A stretch of 15,733 bases of DNA from Hyphomicrobiales bacterium (GTDB lineage Bacteria > Pseudomonadota > Alphaproteobacteria > Rhizobiales > Xanthobacteraceae): contig JAFKKQ010000250.1 in NCBI GenBank assembly GCA_017304505.1, positions 2,859 through 18,591 on the forward strand, in the 5' to 3' direction. Both the position numbers and the translations under genes were made by a program. Each line of letters starts with the position of its first letter. Position 1 is the first letter of the stretch. This document shows positions 1 through 6,555 of this stretch, one piece after another. Under the pieces are notes generated by a model. That model was given only the letters and a program-made list of their open reading frames with translations. It had not been told where the DNA came from and made no database searches.

Positions 1-376
1 TGAATTGCTCGACACAGTCGGGCTTTCCGGCCTCGGCGGCCGGCCGGCGCGGCAGCTGTCCGGCGGCGAGCAGCAGCGCCTGGCGCTGGCACGCGCGCTC
101 GCTCGCGACCCGGAGGTTCTGTTCCTCGACGAACCCACGGCAAGCCTCGATCCAGCCGCGACCAAAGCGATCGAGGATGTCGTGAAAGTGGTTGCCGCGC
201 GCGGCATCAAGGTGGCGATGTCGACGCACGATCTCGGCGAGGCCCGCAGGCTTGCCGGAGAAATCGTGCTGATGCATCGCGGCCGGGTGCTGGAAACCGG
301 TTCCGCGGAGGAATTCTTTGCCGGCCCGAAGACCGAAGAAGGCCGGCGCTTCATCGCCGGCGAGCTGCTGGTCTGA
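1..376 (+). CDS. tupC: Tungstate ABC transporter ATP-binding protein TupC, 3' part
   Basis: C-terminal half of an ABC ATPase; the reading frame is open to the left edge, so the Walker A motif lies outside the window. What remains has the signature motif LSGGEQQRLALARAL, Walker B with catalytic Glu (EVLFLDEPTASLDP) and the H-loop (STHD). It would hydrolyse ATP on the cytoplasmic side of an importer. The call to tungstate rests on the neighbour: a TupA-type receptor begins 45 bp downstream on the same strand, and tup operons normally hold a permease (TupB), this ATPase and TupA. The permease is presumably just left of the window. An ATPase of another oxyanion importer (ModC, WtpC) cannot be excluded from this fragment alone. 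Confidence 0.85.
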   Translation, partial: ELLDTVGLSGLGGRPARQLSGGEQQRLALARALARDPEVLFLDEPTASLDPAATKAIEDVVKVVAARGIKVAMSTHDLGEARRLAGEIVLMHRGRVLETGSAEEFFAGPKTEEGRRFIAGELLV

Positions 377-421
377 TTCACGAACCGAAACAGAACAAGT
401 CACAACAATGAGGAGAACTTC

Positions 422-1255
422 ATGAAAACCCGTCGCACCGTCGTCGCATTCGCTGCCGCCGTATTGCTGGCCGGCGTCTCGATGGCATCCGCGCAGGACA
501 AATCGATCGTGGTTGCTTCGACCACGTCGACGCAGGACTCTGGACTGTTCGAATATCTCCTGCCGATCTTCAAGCAGAAGACCGGCATCACAGTGAAGGT
601 CGTGGCGCAGGGCACCGGGCAGGCGCTCGATACGGCGCGGCGCGGCGACGCCGATGTGGTGTTTGTCCACGCCAAGGCGCAGGAGGAGAAATTCCTGGCC
701 GAAGGTCACGGCGTGAAGCGTTATCCGGTGATGTACAACGACTTCGTCGTGATCGGCCCCAAGAGCGATCCCGCCGGCATCAAGGGCATGAAGAGCGTCA
801 CCGATGCCTTCAAGGCGATCAAGGCAAAGCAGGCATCCTTCATCTCGCGCGGCGACCGTTCCGGCACCCACAGCGCCGAGCTCAGGCTCTGGAAAGCCGC
901 CGGCATCGACATCGAGAAGGATAAAGGCCCCTGGTACAAGCCGATCGGCCAGGGCATGGGAGCGGCACTCAACACCGCGGGCGCAAGCAACGCCTACGTG
1001 CTGTCGGACCGCGGCACCTGGATCCACTTCAAGAACAAGGGCGATCTCACCATCCTGGTCGAAGGCGACAAGCGGCTGTTCAATCAGTATGGCGTCATGC
1101 TGGTGAACCCTGCCAAGCACCCGACCGTGAAGAAGGAGCTTGGCCAGACGTTCATCGATTGGCTGGTTTCGCAGGAAGGGCAGAAGGCAATCGCCGGCTA
1201 CAAGATCAACGGCCTGCAGTTGTTCTTCCCGAATGCCAACGATCCGAGTGCATGA
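422..1255 (+). CDS. tupA: Tungstate ABC transporter substrate-binding protein TupA
   Basis: 277-residue periplasmic receptor that captures tungstate and hands it to the TupBC importer. Residues 1-24 form a Sec signal peptide (basic MKTRR, a hydrophobic core, cleavage after MASA). The mature protein opens with the family hallmark TTSTQDSGL (34-42), then AQGTGQAL (63-70) and SRGDRSGTH (143-151), the segments that line the oxyanion pocket in TupA proteins. The start is set by the Shine-Dalgarno GAGGAGAA at about 409-416. The stop codon overlaps the next start as ATGA, so translation of tupA and the downstream modA-type gene is probably coupled. TupA proteins usually prefer tungstate over molybdate strongly; the specificity here is inferred from the family. 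Confidence 0.93.
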   Translation: MKTRRTVVAFAAAVLLAGVSMASAQDKSIVVASTTSTQDSGLFEYLLPIFKQKTGITVKVVAQGTGQALDTARRGDADVVFVHAKAQEEKFLAEGHGVKRYPVMYNDFVVIGPKSDPAGIKGMKSVTDAFKAIKAKQASFISRGDRSGTHSAELRLWKAAGIDIEKDKGPWYKPIGQGMGAALNTAGASNAYVLSDRGTWIHFKNKGDLTILVEGDKRLFNQYGVMLVNPAKHPTVKKELGQTFIDWLVSQEGQKAIAGYKINGLQLFFPNANDPSA

Positions 1256-2058
1256 CAACGATGCGCGTGACGTTTGCCGCAGCGATCCTCGGAGCGCTTG
1301 GCATGACGGGTGCAGCCCACGCCGACACGATCCAACTCTACGCCGCCGGCAGTTTGCGGGCGGCGTTGAGCGATGTTGCCAAGGCGTTTGAGGCCGAGAT
1401 CGGGCATCGGGTCGAGACGACGTTCGGACCGTCGGGGCTGCTCAAGGACGAGATCGCCGGCGGTGCCGGCGCTCACGTCTTTGCATCGGCCAACATGGAG
1501 CATCCGCAGGCGCTCAGCGCAGCGAAGAAAAGCGGACCGGTGCGGCGCTTCGCCCGCAACCGATTGTGCGCCCTGGTGCGGCCGCGGCTCGAGGTCGACA
1601 GCGCGACGCTGCTGCAGCGGATGCTTGATCCGTCCGTGAAACTCGGCACCTCGACACCGAAAGCGGACCCATCCGGCGATTATGCATTCGAGGTGTTTCG
1701 CAGGGCTGAGTCCGTTCAGCCCGGTGCACAAGCCGCGCTGGAGAAGAAGGCGCTTCAACTCACCGGCAACGCCGGCAGCGCCAAGCCGCCGTCCGGACGC
1801 TCGGTCTACGGCTGGCATGTCTCCGAGGGTCGTGCCGACATCTTTTTGGCCTATTGCACGGCCACGCGTGAGGCGCGGAACCAGAATCCGGATCAGCAGA
1901 TTGTGGTGCTACCGGACAACCTTTCGGTCGGTGCCGACTATGGGCTGACCGTGATTTCCGACGCGCCGCCCGCGGCGGAGCGGTTCGCCGCGTTCATTCT
2001 TTCGCCGCGCGGTCAGGACATCCTGGTCCGCTATGGGTTTTCAAGCGGCCAACCATAA
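1252..2058 (+). CDS. modA: Molybdate-type ABC transporter substrate-binding protein (ModA family)
   Basis: 268-residue extracellular solute-binding protein. The start chosen is ATG 1252, which shares ATGA with the end of tupA; ATG 1261 is a possible alternative. The signal peptide runs to AHA-D at about residue 24. The mature N-terminus IQLYAAGSLRAAL (27-39) and TFGPSG (57-62) are the two serine-bearing loops that hold molybdate in ModA, followed by a decamer rich in Ala/Gly (HVFASANMEHP) as in the family. No modB or modC is next to it: it sits inside the tup operon, before mop. It may serve a transporter elsewhere or feed the tup permease. Molybdate is the family expectation; the sequence alone does not fix the ligand. 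Confidence 0.82.
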   Translation: MTTMRVTFAAAILGALGMTGAAHADTIQLYAAGSLRAALSDVAKAFEAEIGHRVETTFGPSGLLKDEIAGGAGAHVFASANMEHPQALSAAKKSGPVRRFARNRLCALVRPRLEVDSATLLQRMLDPSVKLGTSTPKADPSGDYAFEVFRRAESVQPGAQAALEKKALQLTGNAGSAKPPSGRSVYGWHVSEGRADIFLAYCTATREARNQNPDQQIVVLPDNLSVGADYGLTVISDAPPAAERFAAFILSPRGQDILVRYGFSSGQP

Positions 2059-2071
2059 TGAGGAGAATGCG

Positions 2072-2278
2072 ATGAAGCTCAGCGCACGCAACAAGATCAA
2101 GGGCACGATTACCGACGTGAAGAAGGGCGCTACCACCACGCACGTCAAGATCGATATCGGCGGTGCGACCATCACCTCTTCGATCACCAACGAGGCTGCC
2201 GAAGAATTGAAACTGGCGGCCGGTCAGACCGCCTATGCGGTTATCAAGGCCAGCGATGTCATGGTGGGCGTCGATTGA
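2072..2278 (+). CDS. mop: Molbindin / Mop single-TOBE-domain molybdate-binding protein
   Basis: 68-residue cytoplasmic protein made of one Mop (TOBE) domain. It begins MKLSARNKIKGTI and carries the usual SSITNEAAEELKLAAGQ core and the C-terminal strand with VIKASDVMVGVD, all typical of molbindins. These assemble as oligomers that bind molybdate or tungstate and are thought to store or buffer it, or to deliver it to cofactor synthesis. The start is ATG 2072, preceded by GAGGAG (2060-2065); an upstream in-frame ATG at 2033 lies inside modA and is ignored. It is the last gene of the tupC-tupA-modA-mop run. The TOBE domain is also what is missing from the ModE protein encoded about 1.6 kb downstream. 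Confidence 0.92.
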   Translation: MKLSARNKIKGTITDVKKGATTTHVKIDIGGATITSSITNEAAEELKLAAGQTAYAVIKASDVMVGVD

Positions 2279-2428
2279 GCTGCGCGGCTTGACCGTTCGA
2301 TAGATTCGACGCGCGCTGCTTTTCGGCAGGCTGCTTATGGGCCAGGTCGGGGCGCGCGGGCCGGCCCTTGAGTGTCCCAACAACGGTGATGCGGAGGGCT
2401 TTTCAAGCCGGACGATCTGTGCGACATT

Positions 2429-2452
2429 CGCTATATCTTGATAGATATAGCG
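2429..2452. promoter_or_regulatory. Perfect inverted repeat resembling a ModE operator (Mo-box)
   Basis: Arms CGCTATATC (2429-2437) and GATATAGCG (2444-2452) are exact reverse complements separated by the 6 nt TTGATA. AT-rich CG(C/T)TATAT arms about a 6-8 nt spacer are the hallmark of operators bound by the ModE winged helix. The site is 39 bp upstream of ATG 2492, where it could cover the promoter of the DUF2325 gene, and a ModE is encoded 1.5 kb away. The rest of the 213-bp gap (2279-2491) holds a GGGCCGGCCC palindrome at 2358-2367 and no convincing gene. Not a terminator: there is no T-tract. The operator role is inferred. Confidence 0.68.
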
Positions 2453-2491
2453 TCCTTGCGCGATGGCGCTTCAATCCGGCGGGACTTGGGA

Positions 2492-3805
2492 ATGAGTTCG
2501 CTTTCGGGGCATCTGCGCTCCAGCCTCTATGGCCTGCCGCTCGAAGCGCGGACGCCGCCTGCCGTCGCCGAACTGGCGGCGCTCGCGGCAAACAGGCCGC
2601 AGACCGCGCCGATTCAGAAGCCACAAAGCCTCAAGCCGAAAACCGTCAGCCGCCGCTCGAGAATTTGGGAGTTGAACAGCCACCTGCATTGCTCGATCAT
2701 CGGCACCTGCCTTTCGGCGGCCGAGCTTCGCCGCCTGCTGGTGCGGTTGAAGGTGGCGGGCATTGAAACGGCGGATGAGCACGAACTCCACATGCTCGGC
2801 GTCCTCCTGGCGAACCGCCCGGAGGAGGGTGCGAAGCTGCTGCAAAAGACTCTCGACCGGCGCCACCAGGTCACGATCCATCAGTTCGCAAAAGCAAGGG
2901 ATGACGCTTCGATCGCCGCGCTTTGGCGGAAGGCGATCACCGGTGGCGATATCCCGGGCGCCTATTGGGCCGTTCTCACGCACCCCGATTCGTCCGACAG
3001 GCTCGTGCAAAAGGCGTTTGGCGACATCCATATGCTGTCGCATCTCATGGGCGCGACCAACTGCGCCGATCTGCAGCGCATGCGCCGGCTCGAAGATGAA
3101 AACGCGGTGCTGGTGGACAAGCTCGATCGTCAGCAGAAGCAACTGCACGGCGGATTTGTCGAGCGTGACCGCAAGATCGAGCGACTGACGAAGTCGCTGG
3201 CGGACAAGATCCAGCATGACGGCGGTTCCCCTGCGGACCACGGCGGCGATGAGATCATGACGCTCCGGGCGACCATTGCCGATCTGAGCCGACAACTGGC
3301 GAGCGAGGCCGGACGCCGGGAGCGGCTGGAGCAGCGGCAGAAGGCCCTTGAGGAGGCCGACCGCGCACGCCGGGCGGCGGAGGAGGAGCGCGATGCGCTC
3401 CGTCACGAACTTGAAACCATCGAGCGTGGCATCGGCTCGATGATTCCCGACGCGACGGCAGGGAGCATGCCGTCACTTGATCTCAATGGCCTCGCCGTTC
3501 TCTATGTCGGCGGCCGCCTGAGCCAGATTCCGCAGCTCCGCGCGCTGGTCGAGCACGGCGGCGGCGAGTTCCTCCATCACGACGGCGGGATCGAACACGC
3601 GGCGGCGCTGCTGCCCGGCCTGGTCGGCCGCGCCGACGTCACGGTTTTCCCCGTCGATTGCGTCAGTCATAACGCCATGACGTCGGCCAAGCGGGCCTGC
3701 CAGCAGTTGAACAAGCCCTACGTCGCGCTGCGCACATCGAGCCTCACTTGCCTGTTGTCGTCGCTGACGTCCCGCGCCAACACCGCAATGATGGAGACCG
3801 CCTGA
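2492..3805 (+). CDS. DUF2325 domain-containing coiled-coil protein
   Basis: 437-residue soluble protein of unknown biochemical role. Three parts are visible. An N-terminal region carries WELNSHLHCSIIGTCLS (about 60-75), the conserved His-Cys...Cys motif of this family. A long charged stretch (about 195-330) rich in Leu, Glu, Arg and Gln in heptad-like spacing is a likely coiled coil. A C-terminal DUF2325 domain (about 334-437) starts LAVLYVGGRL and contains DCVSHNAM (Cys390) and AKRACQQLNKP (Cys403). The conserved His/Cys residues suggest metal or redox chemistry, but this is inference. The start is ATG 2492 (weak upstream GGGACTTGGG); the frame is open to TTG 2438, but that start would lie inside the inverted repeat. 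It stands alone between mop and modE with the Mo-box-like repeat in its promoter region, suggesting molybdenum-responsive expression. Confidence 0.82.
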   Translation: MSSLSGHLRSSLYGLPLEARTPPAVAELAALAANRPQTAPIQKPQSLKPKTVSRRSRIWELNSHLHCSIIGTCLSAAELRRLLVRLKVAGIETADEHELHMLGVLLANRPEEGAKLLQKTLDRRHQVTIHQFAKARDDASIAALWRKAITGGDIPGAYWAVLTHPDSSDRLVQKAFGDIHMLSHLMGATNCADLQRMRRLEDENAVLVDKLDRQQKQLHGGFVERDRKIERLTKSLADKIQHDGGSPADHGGDEIMTLRATIADLSRQLASEAGRRERLEQRQKALEEADRARRAAEEERDALRHELETIERGIGSMIPDATAGSMPSLDLNGLAVLYVGGRLSQIPQLRALVEHGGGEFLHHDGGIEHAAALLPGLVGRADVTVFPVDCVSHNAMTSAKRACQQLNKPYVALRTSSLTCLLSSLTSRANTAMMETA

Positions 3806-3926
3806 CAAGGCGGGCCCGGCCGCGTCCCCAAGGGTCTTGTTGTTAAGGGCCTTGTCGTTCGCCGGCGTTGCCGCTTGCTTTGGCGGCGGGCGCGCCCGAT
3901 GTATCGTGCCGCGACCCACGGAGCGC

Positions 3927-4358
3927 ATGGGAGCGGACATCGTGAGCGGCACCAGACTGACGTTGCGGGTGGATTTCGGAGCCAGCCGGTCCATCGGGCC
4001 GGGAAAGATTCGCCTGCTCGAGGCCGTCGATCGCGACGGCTCGATCTCGCAGGCCGGCCGGGCGCTGGGCATGTCCTATCGGCGGGCCTGGCTTCTGATC
4101 GACGATATGAACCGCTGCTTCCGTCAGGCGGTGGTGAGCGCCAAGCCGGGTGGCTCGCAGGGTGGCGGGGCAGCCCTCACCCCGTTTGGCGCCGAACTTG
4201 TGCGCGATTACCGCGCGATCGAAGCTGCCGCCGCTGCGGCTGCGAGGCCGCGTTTGCGTGGTCTTGAAGCCGCCCTGCGGAAGACGAAAACGCCGTCGGA
4301 TGCCAATCCGCCACTCAAGAACTCGATCCGGGGCCGCTCGCCGCGGGCGGCATCGTGA
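3927..4358 (+). CDS. modE: ModE-type winged-helix transcriptional regulator, DNA-binding domain only
   Basis: 143 residues. Residues 24-106 match the ModE N-terminal winged helix: KIRLLEAVDRDGSISQAGRA, the recognition-helix segment MSYRRAWLLIDDMN, and the wing GGSQGGGAALTPFGAELV. Full-length ModE (about 260 residues in E. coli) adds two molybdate-binding TOBE domains; here the protein ends soon after the dimerisation helix with a basic tail. It therefore cannot bind molybdate in the usual way. Molybdate sensing might be supplied by a partner such as Mop, or lost. ATG 3927 is chosen; GTG 3942, with GGGAG at 3929-3933, is an in-frame alternative. It is 16 bp upstream of the FecCD permease, so probably the first gene of that operon, and the likely ligand for the inverted repeat at 2429-2452. 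Confidence 0.85.
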   Translation: MGADIVSGTRLTLRVDFGASRSIGPGKIRLLEAVDRDGSISQAGRALGMSYRRAWLLIDDMNRCFRQAVVSAKPGGSQGGGAALTPFGAELVRDYRAIEAAAAAAARPRLRGLEAALRKTKTPSDANPPLKNSIRGRSPRAAS

Positions 4359-4374
4359 AACGAGGCGCCGCGCC

Positions 4375-5388
4375 GTGAACCGATCCGCCGCGCCGGGGAT
4401 GGCGATTGCGGGCGGTGTTCTCGTTGCCGCGCTGCTGTTGGCGTTTGCGGTTGGCCAGTATCCTGTCAGCTTCGGCGACATGCTCGATGTTCTCGTCGCC
4501 AAATTGACCGGTCACGCGCCGGATGTGCCGGCGGCCGTGGAGAGTGTCATCTGGCAGGTGCGGGGGCCGCGCGTGGTGGCCGCCGTGCTGGTCGGCGCAG
4601 CGCTGGCGGTGGCCGGCACAGCGTTCCAGGGCCTGTTCCGCAATCCACTCGTCTCGCCCGATATTCTCGGCGCATCCTCGGGCGCGGCGCTTGGTGCCGT
4701 GCTCGGCATCTATTTCTCGCTCGGCGTGTTTGCGATCCAGGGGCTCGCTTTTATCGGCGGCCTGGTAGCGGTGGCGGCGGTCTACATGATCGGTTCGACG
4801 GTGCGCTCCCGCGATCCGATCCTGGTCCTGGTGCTCACCGGCGTGGTGATCGGCGCGCTGCTTGGCGCCGGCGTCGGCCTCGTGAAATACTTGGCCGATC
4901 CCTACAACCAGCTCCCGGCGATGACGTTCTGGCTGCTTGGCAGCCTTTCCGCGACCGGCGTTGCCGATCTGGTGCCGCTGTTCGGGCCAGTCGCCGTGGG
5001 TACGCTCGTGCTGCTGGCGCTGCGCTGGCGCATGAATGTCATGTCGCTGCCGGAGGAAGAAGCGCGCGCGCTGGGCGTGCCGACGGGGCCGCTGCGCATT
5101 GCCATTGTCGCCGCGGCGACGCTGGTGACGTCGGCGAGCGTCGCCACGGCCGGCGTCATCGGCTGGATCGGCCTCATCGTGCCGCACATCGCGCGCACGC
5201 TGGTCGGCCCCGACTTTGCGCGGCTGATTCCGGCCGCGGCGCTGCTCGGCGGTGGCTTTCTGCTGGTCATCGACACGCTGGCGCGATCCGTCGCGGCGAT
5301 CGAAATTCCGCTCGGCATCCTCACCGCCGTGGTCGGCACGCCATTTTTTATCTGGCTGCTGACCGGCGTGTCCAAGACGTGGTCGTAG
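4375..5388 (+). CDS. FecCD-family ABC transporter permease, probable Mo/W importer (MolB-like)
   Basis: 337-residue integral membrane protein with many hydrophobic segments from residue 10 to the C-terminus. The FecCD/BtuC signature is clear: RGPRVVAAVLVGAALAVAG (63-81), QGLFRNPLVSPDILGASSGA (85-104), and the C-terminal EIPLGILTAVVGTPFFIWLL. Members move iron-siderophores, haem, cobalamin, or, in the Haemophilus MolBC system, molybdate and tungstate. The start is GTG 4375, with CGAGG at 4361-4365; ATG 4399 is a shorter alternative. Position in a modE operon, between tup/mop and fdhD/mobA, favours molybdate or tungstate. No class III (MolA/FecB-like) receptor gene is in the window, which is unusual. 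An iron or cobalamin importer remains possible. Confidence 0.87.
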   Translation: MNRSAAPGMAIAGGVLVAALLLAFAVGQYPVSFGDMLDVLVAKLTGHAPDVPAAVESVIWQVRGPRVVAAVLVGAALAVAGTAFQGLFRNPLVSPDILGASSGAALGAVLGIYFSLGVFAIQGLAFIGGLVAVAAVYMIGSTVRSRDPILVLVLTGVVIGALLGAGVGLVKYLADPYNQLPAMTFWLLGSLSATGVADLVPLFGPVAVGTLVLLALRWRMNVMSLPEEEARALGVPTGPLRIAIVAAATLVTSASVATAGVIGWIGLIVPHIARTLVGPDFARLIPAAALLGGGFLLVIDTLARSVAAIEIPLGILTAVVGTPFFIWLLTGVSKTWS

Positions 5389-5390
5389 CG

Positions 5391-6158
5391 ATGATCCTCT
5401 CCGGGCACGACCTGTCGATCGGCTACAGCGACCGCCTGGTCGGGCAGCATCTCGACGTGGCGCTGACGACCGGCGAGGCGCTGGCTTTGCTCGGACCCAA
5501 CGGCGGCGGCAAGACGACGCTGCTCAAAACGCTGCTCGGACTGATCGCGCCCAAGGCCGGAGAGGTGCAACTCGGTGGCCGAACGCTTGCGAGCTATCCG
5601 AGCCGCGAGCGCGCGCGCCTGATCGCTTACGTGCCGCAATCGCACATCGCCACCTTTGCGTTTACGGTCGAGACTATCGTGCTGATGGGGCGCACGGCGC
5701 ATGGCGGCCTGTTCAGCCAGCCGACGGCGGCCGATCGCGCCGTCTCTGCGCGTGTGCTGGATCGGTTCGGCATCGGGCACTTGCGCGAGCGGCCGTACAC
5801 CATGATCTCGGGGGGCGAGCGGCAACTCGTGCTGCTGGCGCGGGCGCTGGCCCAGGAGCCGCAGTTCATCGTGCTCGATGAGCCGACGGCGAGTCTCGAC
5901 TTCGGCAACCAGGGTAAGGTCATGCGCGAAATCCGCGCGCTGGCGGCGGCTGGTCACGGCGTTTTGTTCACCACCCATGACCCCAACCATGCGTTGCGCG
6001 CGGCCGACCGCGTATTTTTGCTCCGGGACGGGGTCCGGATCGCCGAAGGCAAGACCGAGGCGGTCCTGGTTCGCGAGCAATTGGAGGCGCTTTATGGTGC
6101 GCCGGTGGAAACGGTCATGGACGGCGGGGGCGGCCGCAAAGCATTCCTGCCGGGCTAA
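5391..6158 (+). CDS. ABC transporter ATP-binding protein, partner of the FecCD permease (MolC-like)
   Basis: 255-residue ATPase, complete. Walker A GPNGGGKTT (35-43), Q-loop VPQSH (Gln83), signature ISGGERQ (139-145), Walker B FIVLDEP with catalytic Glu (159-165), D-loop SLD, and H-loop His196 (TTHD) are all present. The pattern is that of FepC/BtuD/MolC ATPases that work with FecCD permeases. ATG 5391 lies 2 bp after the permease stop; a GTG at 5379 would overlap the permease end. The pair forms one importer in the inner membrane. The substrate, by context, is molybdate or tungstate, as for the permease; nothing in the ATPase itself decides this. Confidence 0.9.
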   Translation: MILSGHDLSIGYSDRLVGQHLDVALTTGEALALLGPNGGGKTTLLKTLLGLIAPKAGEVQLGGRTLASYPSRERARLIAYVPQSHIATFAFTVETIVLMGRTAHGGLFSQPTAADRAVSARVLDRFGIGHLRERPYTMISGGERQLVLLARALAQEPQFIVLDEPTASLDFGNQGKVMREIRALAAAGHGVLFTTHDPNHALRAADRVFLLRDGVRIAEGKTEAVLVREQLEALYGAPVETVMDGGGGRKAFLPG

Positions 6159-6197
6159 TCGGAACAACGCCCGGGCCGGGGGTGTTTATGGGCGGAG

Positions 6198-6217
6198 CGG
6201 TTGCCATGACGGCACCG
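6198..6217 (+). promoter_or_regulatory. Hairpin in the leader of the small secreted protein gene
   Basis: CGG-T-TGCC and GGCA-CCG can pair as a 7-bp stem with one bulged T around the loop ATGAC. It sits 20 bp upstream of ATG 6238 and just before the Shine-Dalgarno GAGG (6224-6227), after the ATPase stop at 6158. It could attenuate read-through from the ABC operon or shape the leader of the next gene. There is no T-tract, so it is not a standard terminator. Confidence 0.3.
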
Positions 6218-6237
6218 TTCCTGCGAGGATGACTCCC

Positions 6238-6483
6238 ATGAAACTCATCGTTTCCGTGGCGACGTTGATCGTATCCATCGCGCTTGCCGCACCCTCCGAG
6301 GCTGCGACCAAGAAGACCAACAAGAAGCCCGTTCCTCGCGCGAACGCCAGCGCGATCTATTCCCAGCCCGCCGTGCATCCTTATGACGTTTACGTCAGCG
6401 GCGAGTGGGTCGGTCGCGATCCGGATCCTTCGATCAGGTCTTTCATGATGCGCAATCCGCATATATGGGACGGCCCGGACTGA
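6238..6483 (+). CDS. Small exported protein of unknown function
   Basis: 81 residues, not recognised. MKLIVSVATLIVSIALAAPSEAA is a good Sec signal peptide; the mature part (about 58 residues) starts with a Lys-rich stretch (TKKTNKKPVPR) and then carries YDVYVSGEWVGRDPDPSIRSFMM and NPHIWDGPD, with several Trp and Tyr and no Cys. ATG 6238 is favoured over ATG 6229 by GAGG at 6224-6227. It lies between the FecCD-type importer and a ModA-like gene on the same strand, with 79 bp and 72 bp gaps, so it may be cotranscribed or separate. It is far too small to be a classical transport receptor. A periplasmic accessory role is only a guess from position; small proteins with similar YVSGxxVGxDPD tails are, as I recall, common in Bradyrhizobium-like genomes. 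Confidence 0.7.
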   Translation: MKLIVSVATLIVSIALAAPSEAATKKTNKKPVPRANASAIYSQPAVHPYDVYVSGEWVGRDPDPSIRSFMMRNPHIWDGPD

Positions 6484-6509
6484 AGGCTGTCGACAGAGGG
6501 GACTGGAGT

Positions 6510-6532
6510 TTCGGCTCGGAATTCAAGCCGAA
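6510..6532 (+). promoter_or_regulatory. 7-bp hairpin directly upstream of the ModA-like gene
   Basis: TTCGGCT (6510-6516) and AGCCGAA (6526-6532) are exact reverse complements around a 9-nt loop. It ends 1 bp before a GGG (6534-6536) that could act as Shine-Dalgarno for GTG 6544. A perfect CTGTCGACAG palindrome lies just upstream at 6487-6496. Together they fill most of the 72-bp gap and may be a leader control structure or an operator. No T-run follows, so a terminator is less likely. Confidence 0.35.
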
Positions 6533-6555
6533 CGGGACGTCTGGTGGCTGAGGGC

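Noticed and set aside
2282..2320. GCGCG...CGCGC followed by TGCTTTT after mop, as a possible terminator
   Set aside because: The loop would be about 23 nt and the T-run is short; too weak to list as a feature.
3806..3926. GC-rich stretch with short GCCGC/GCGGC arms and CGAT-GT-ATCG (3897-3906) upstream of modE, as an operator
   Set aside because: Arms of 4-5 bp are expected by chance at this base composition, and neither resembles the Mo-box arms.
4315..6167. Long minus-strand open frames opposite the FecCD permease and ATPase
   Set aside because: Translations are low-complexity and rich in His, Arg and Gln, while the plus strand holds complete protein families with all motifs.
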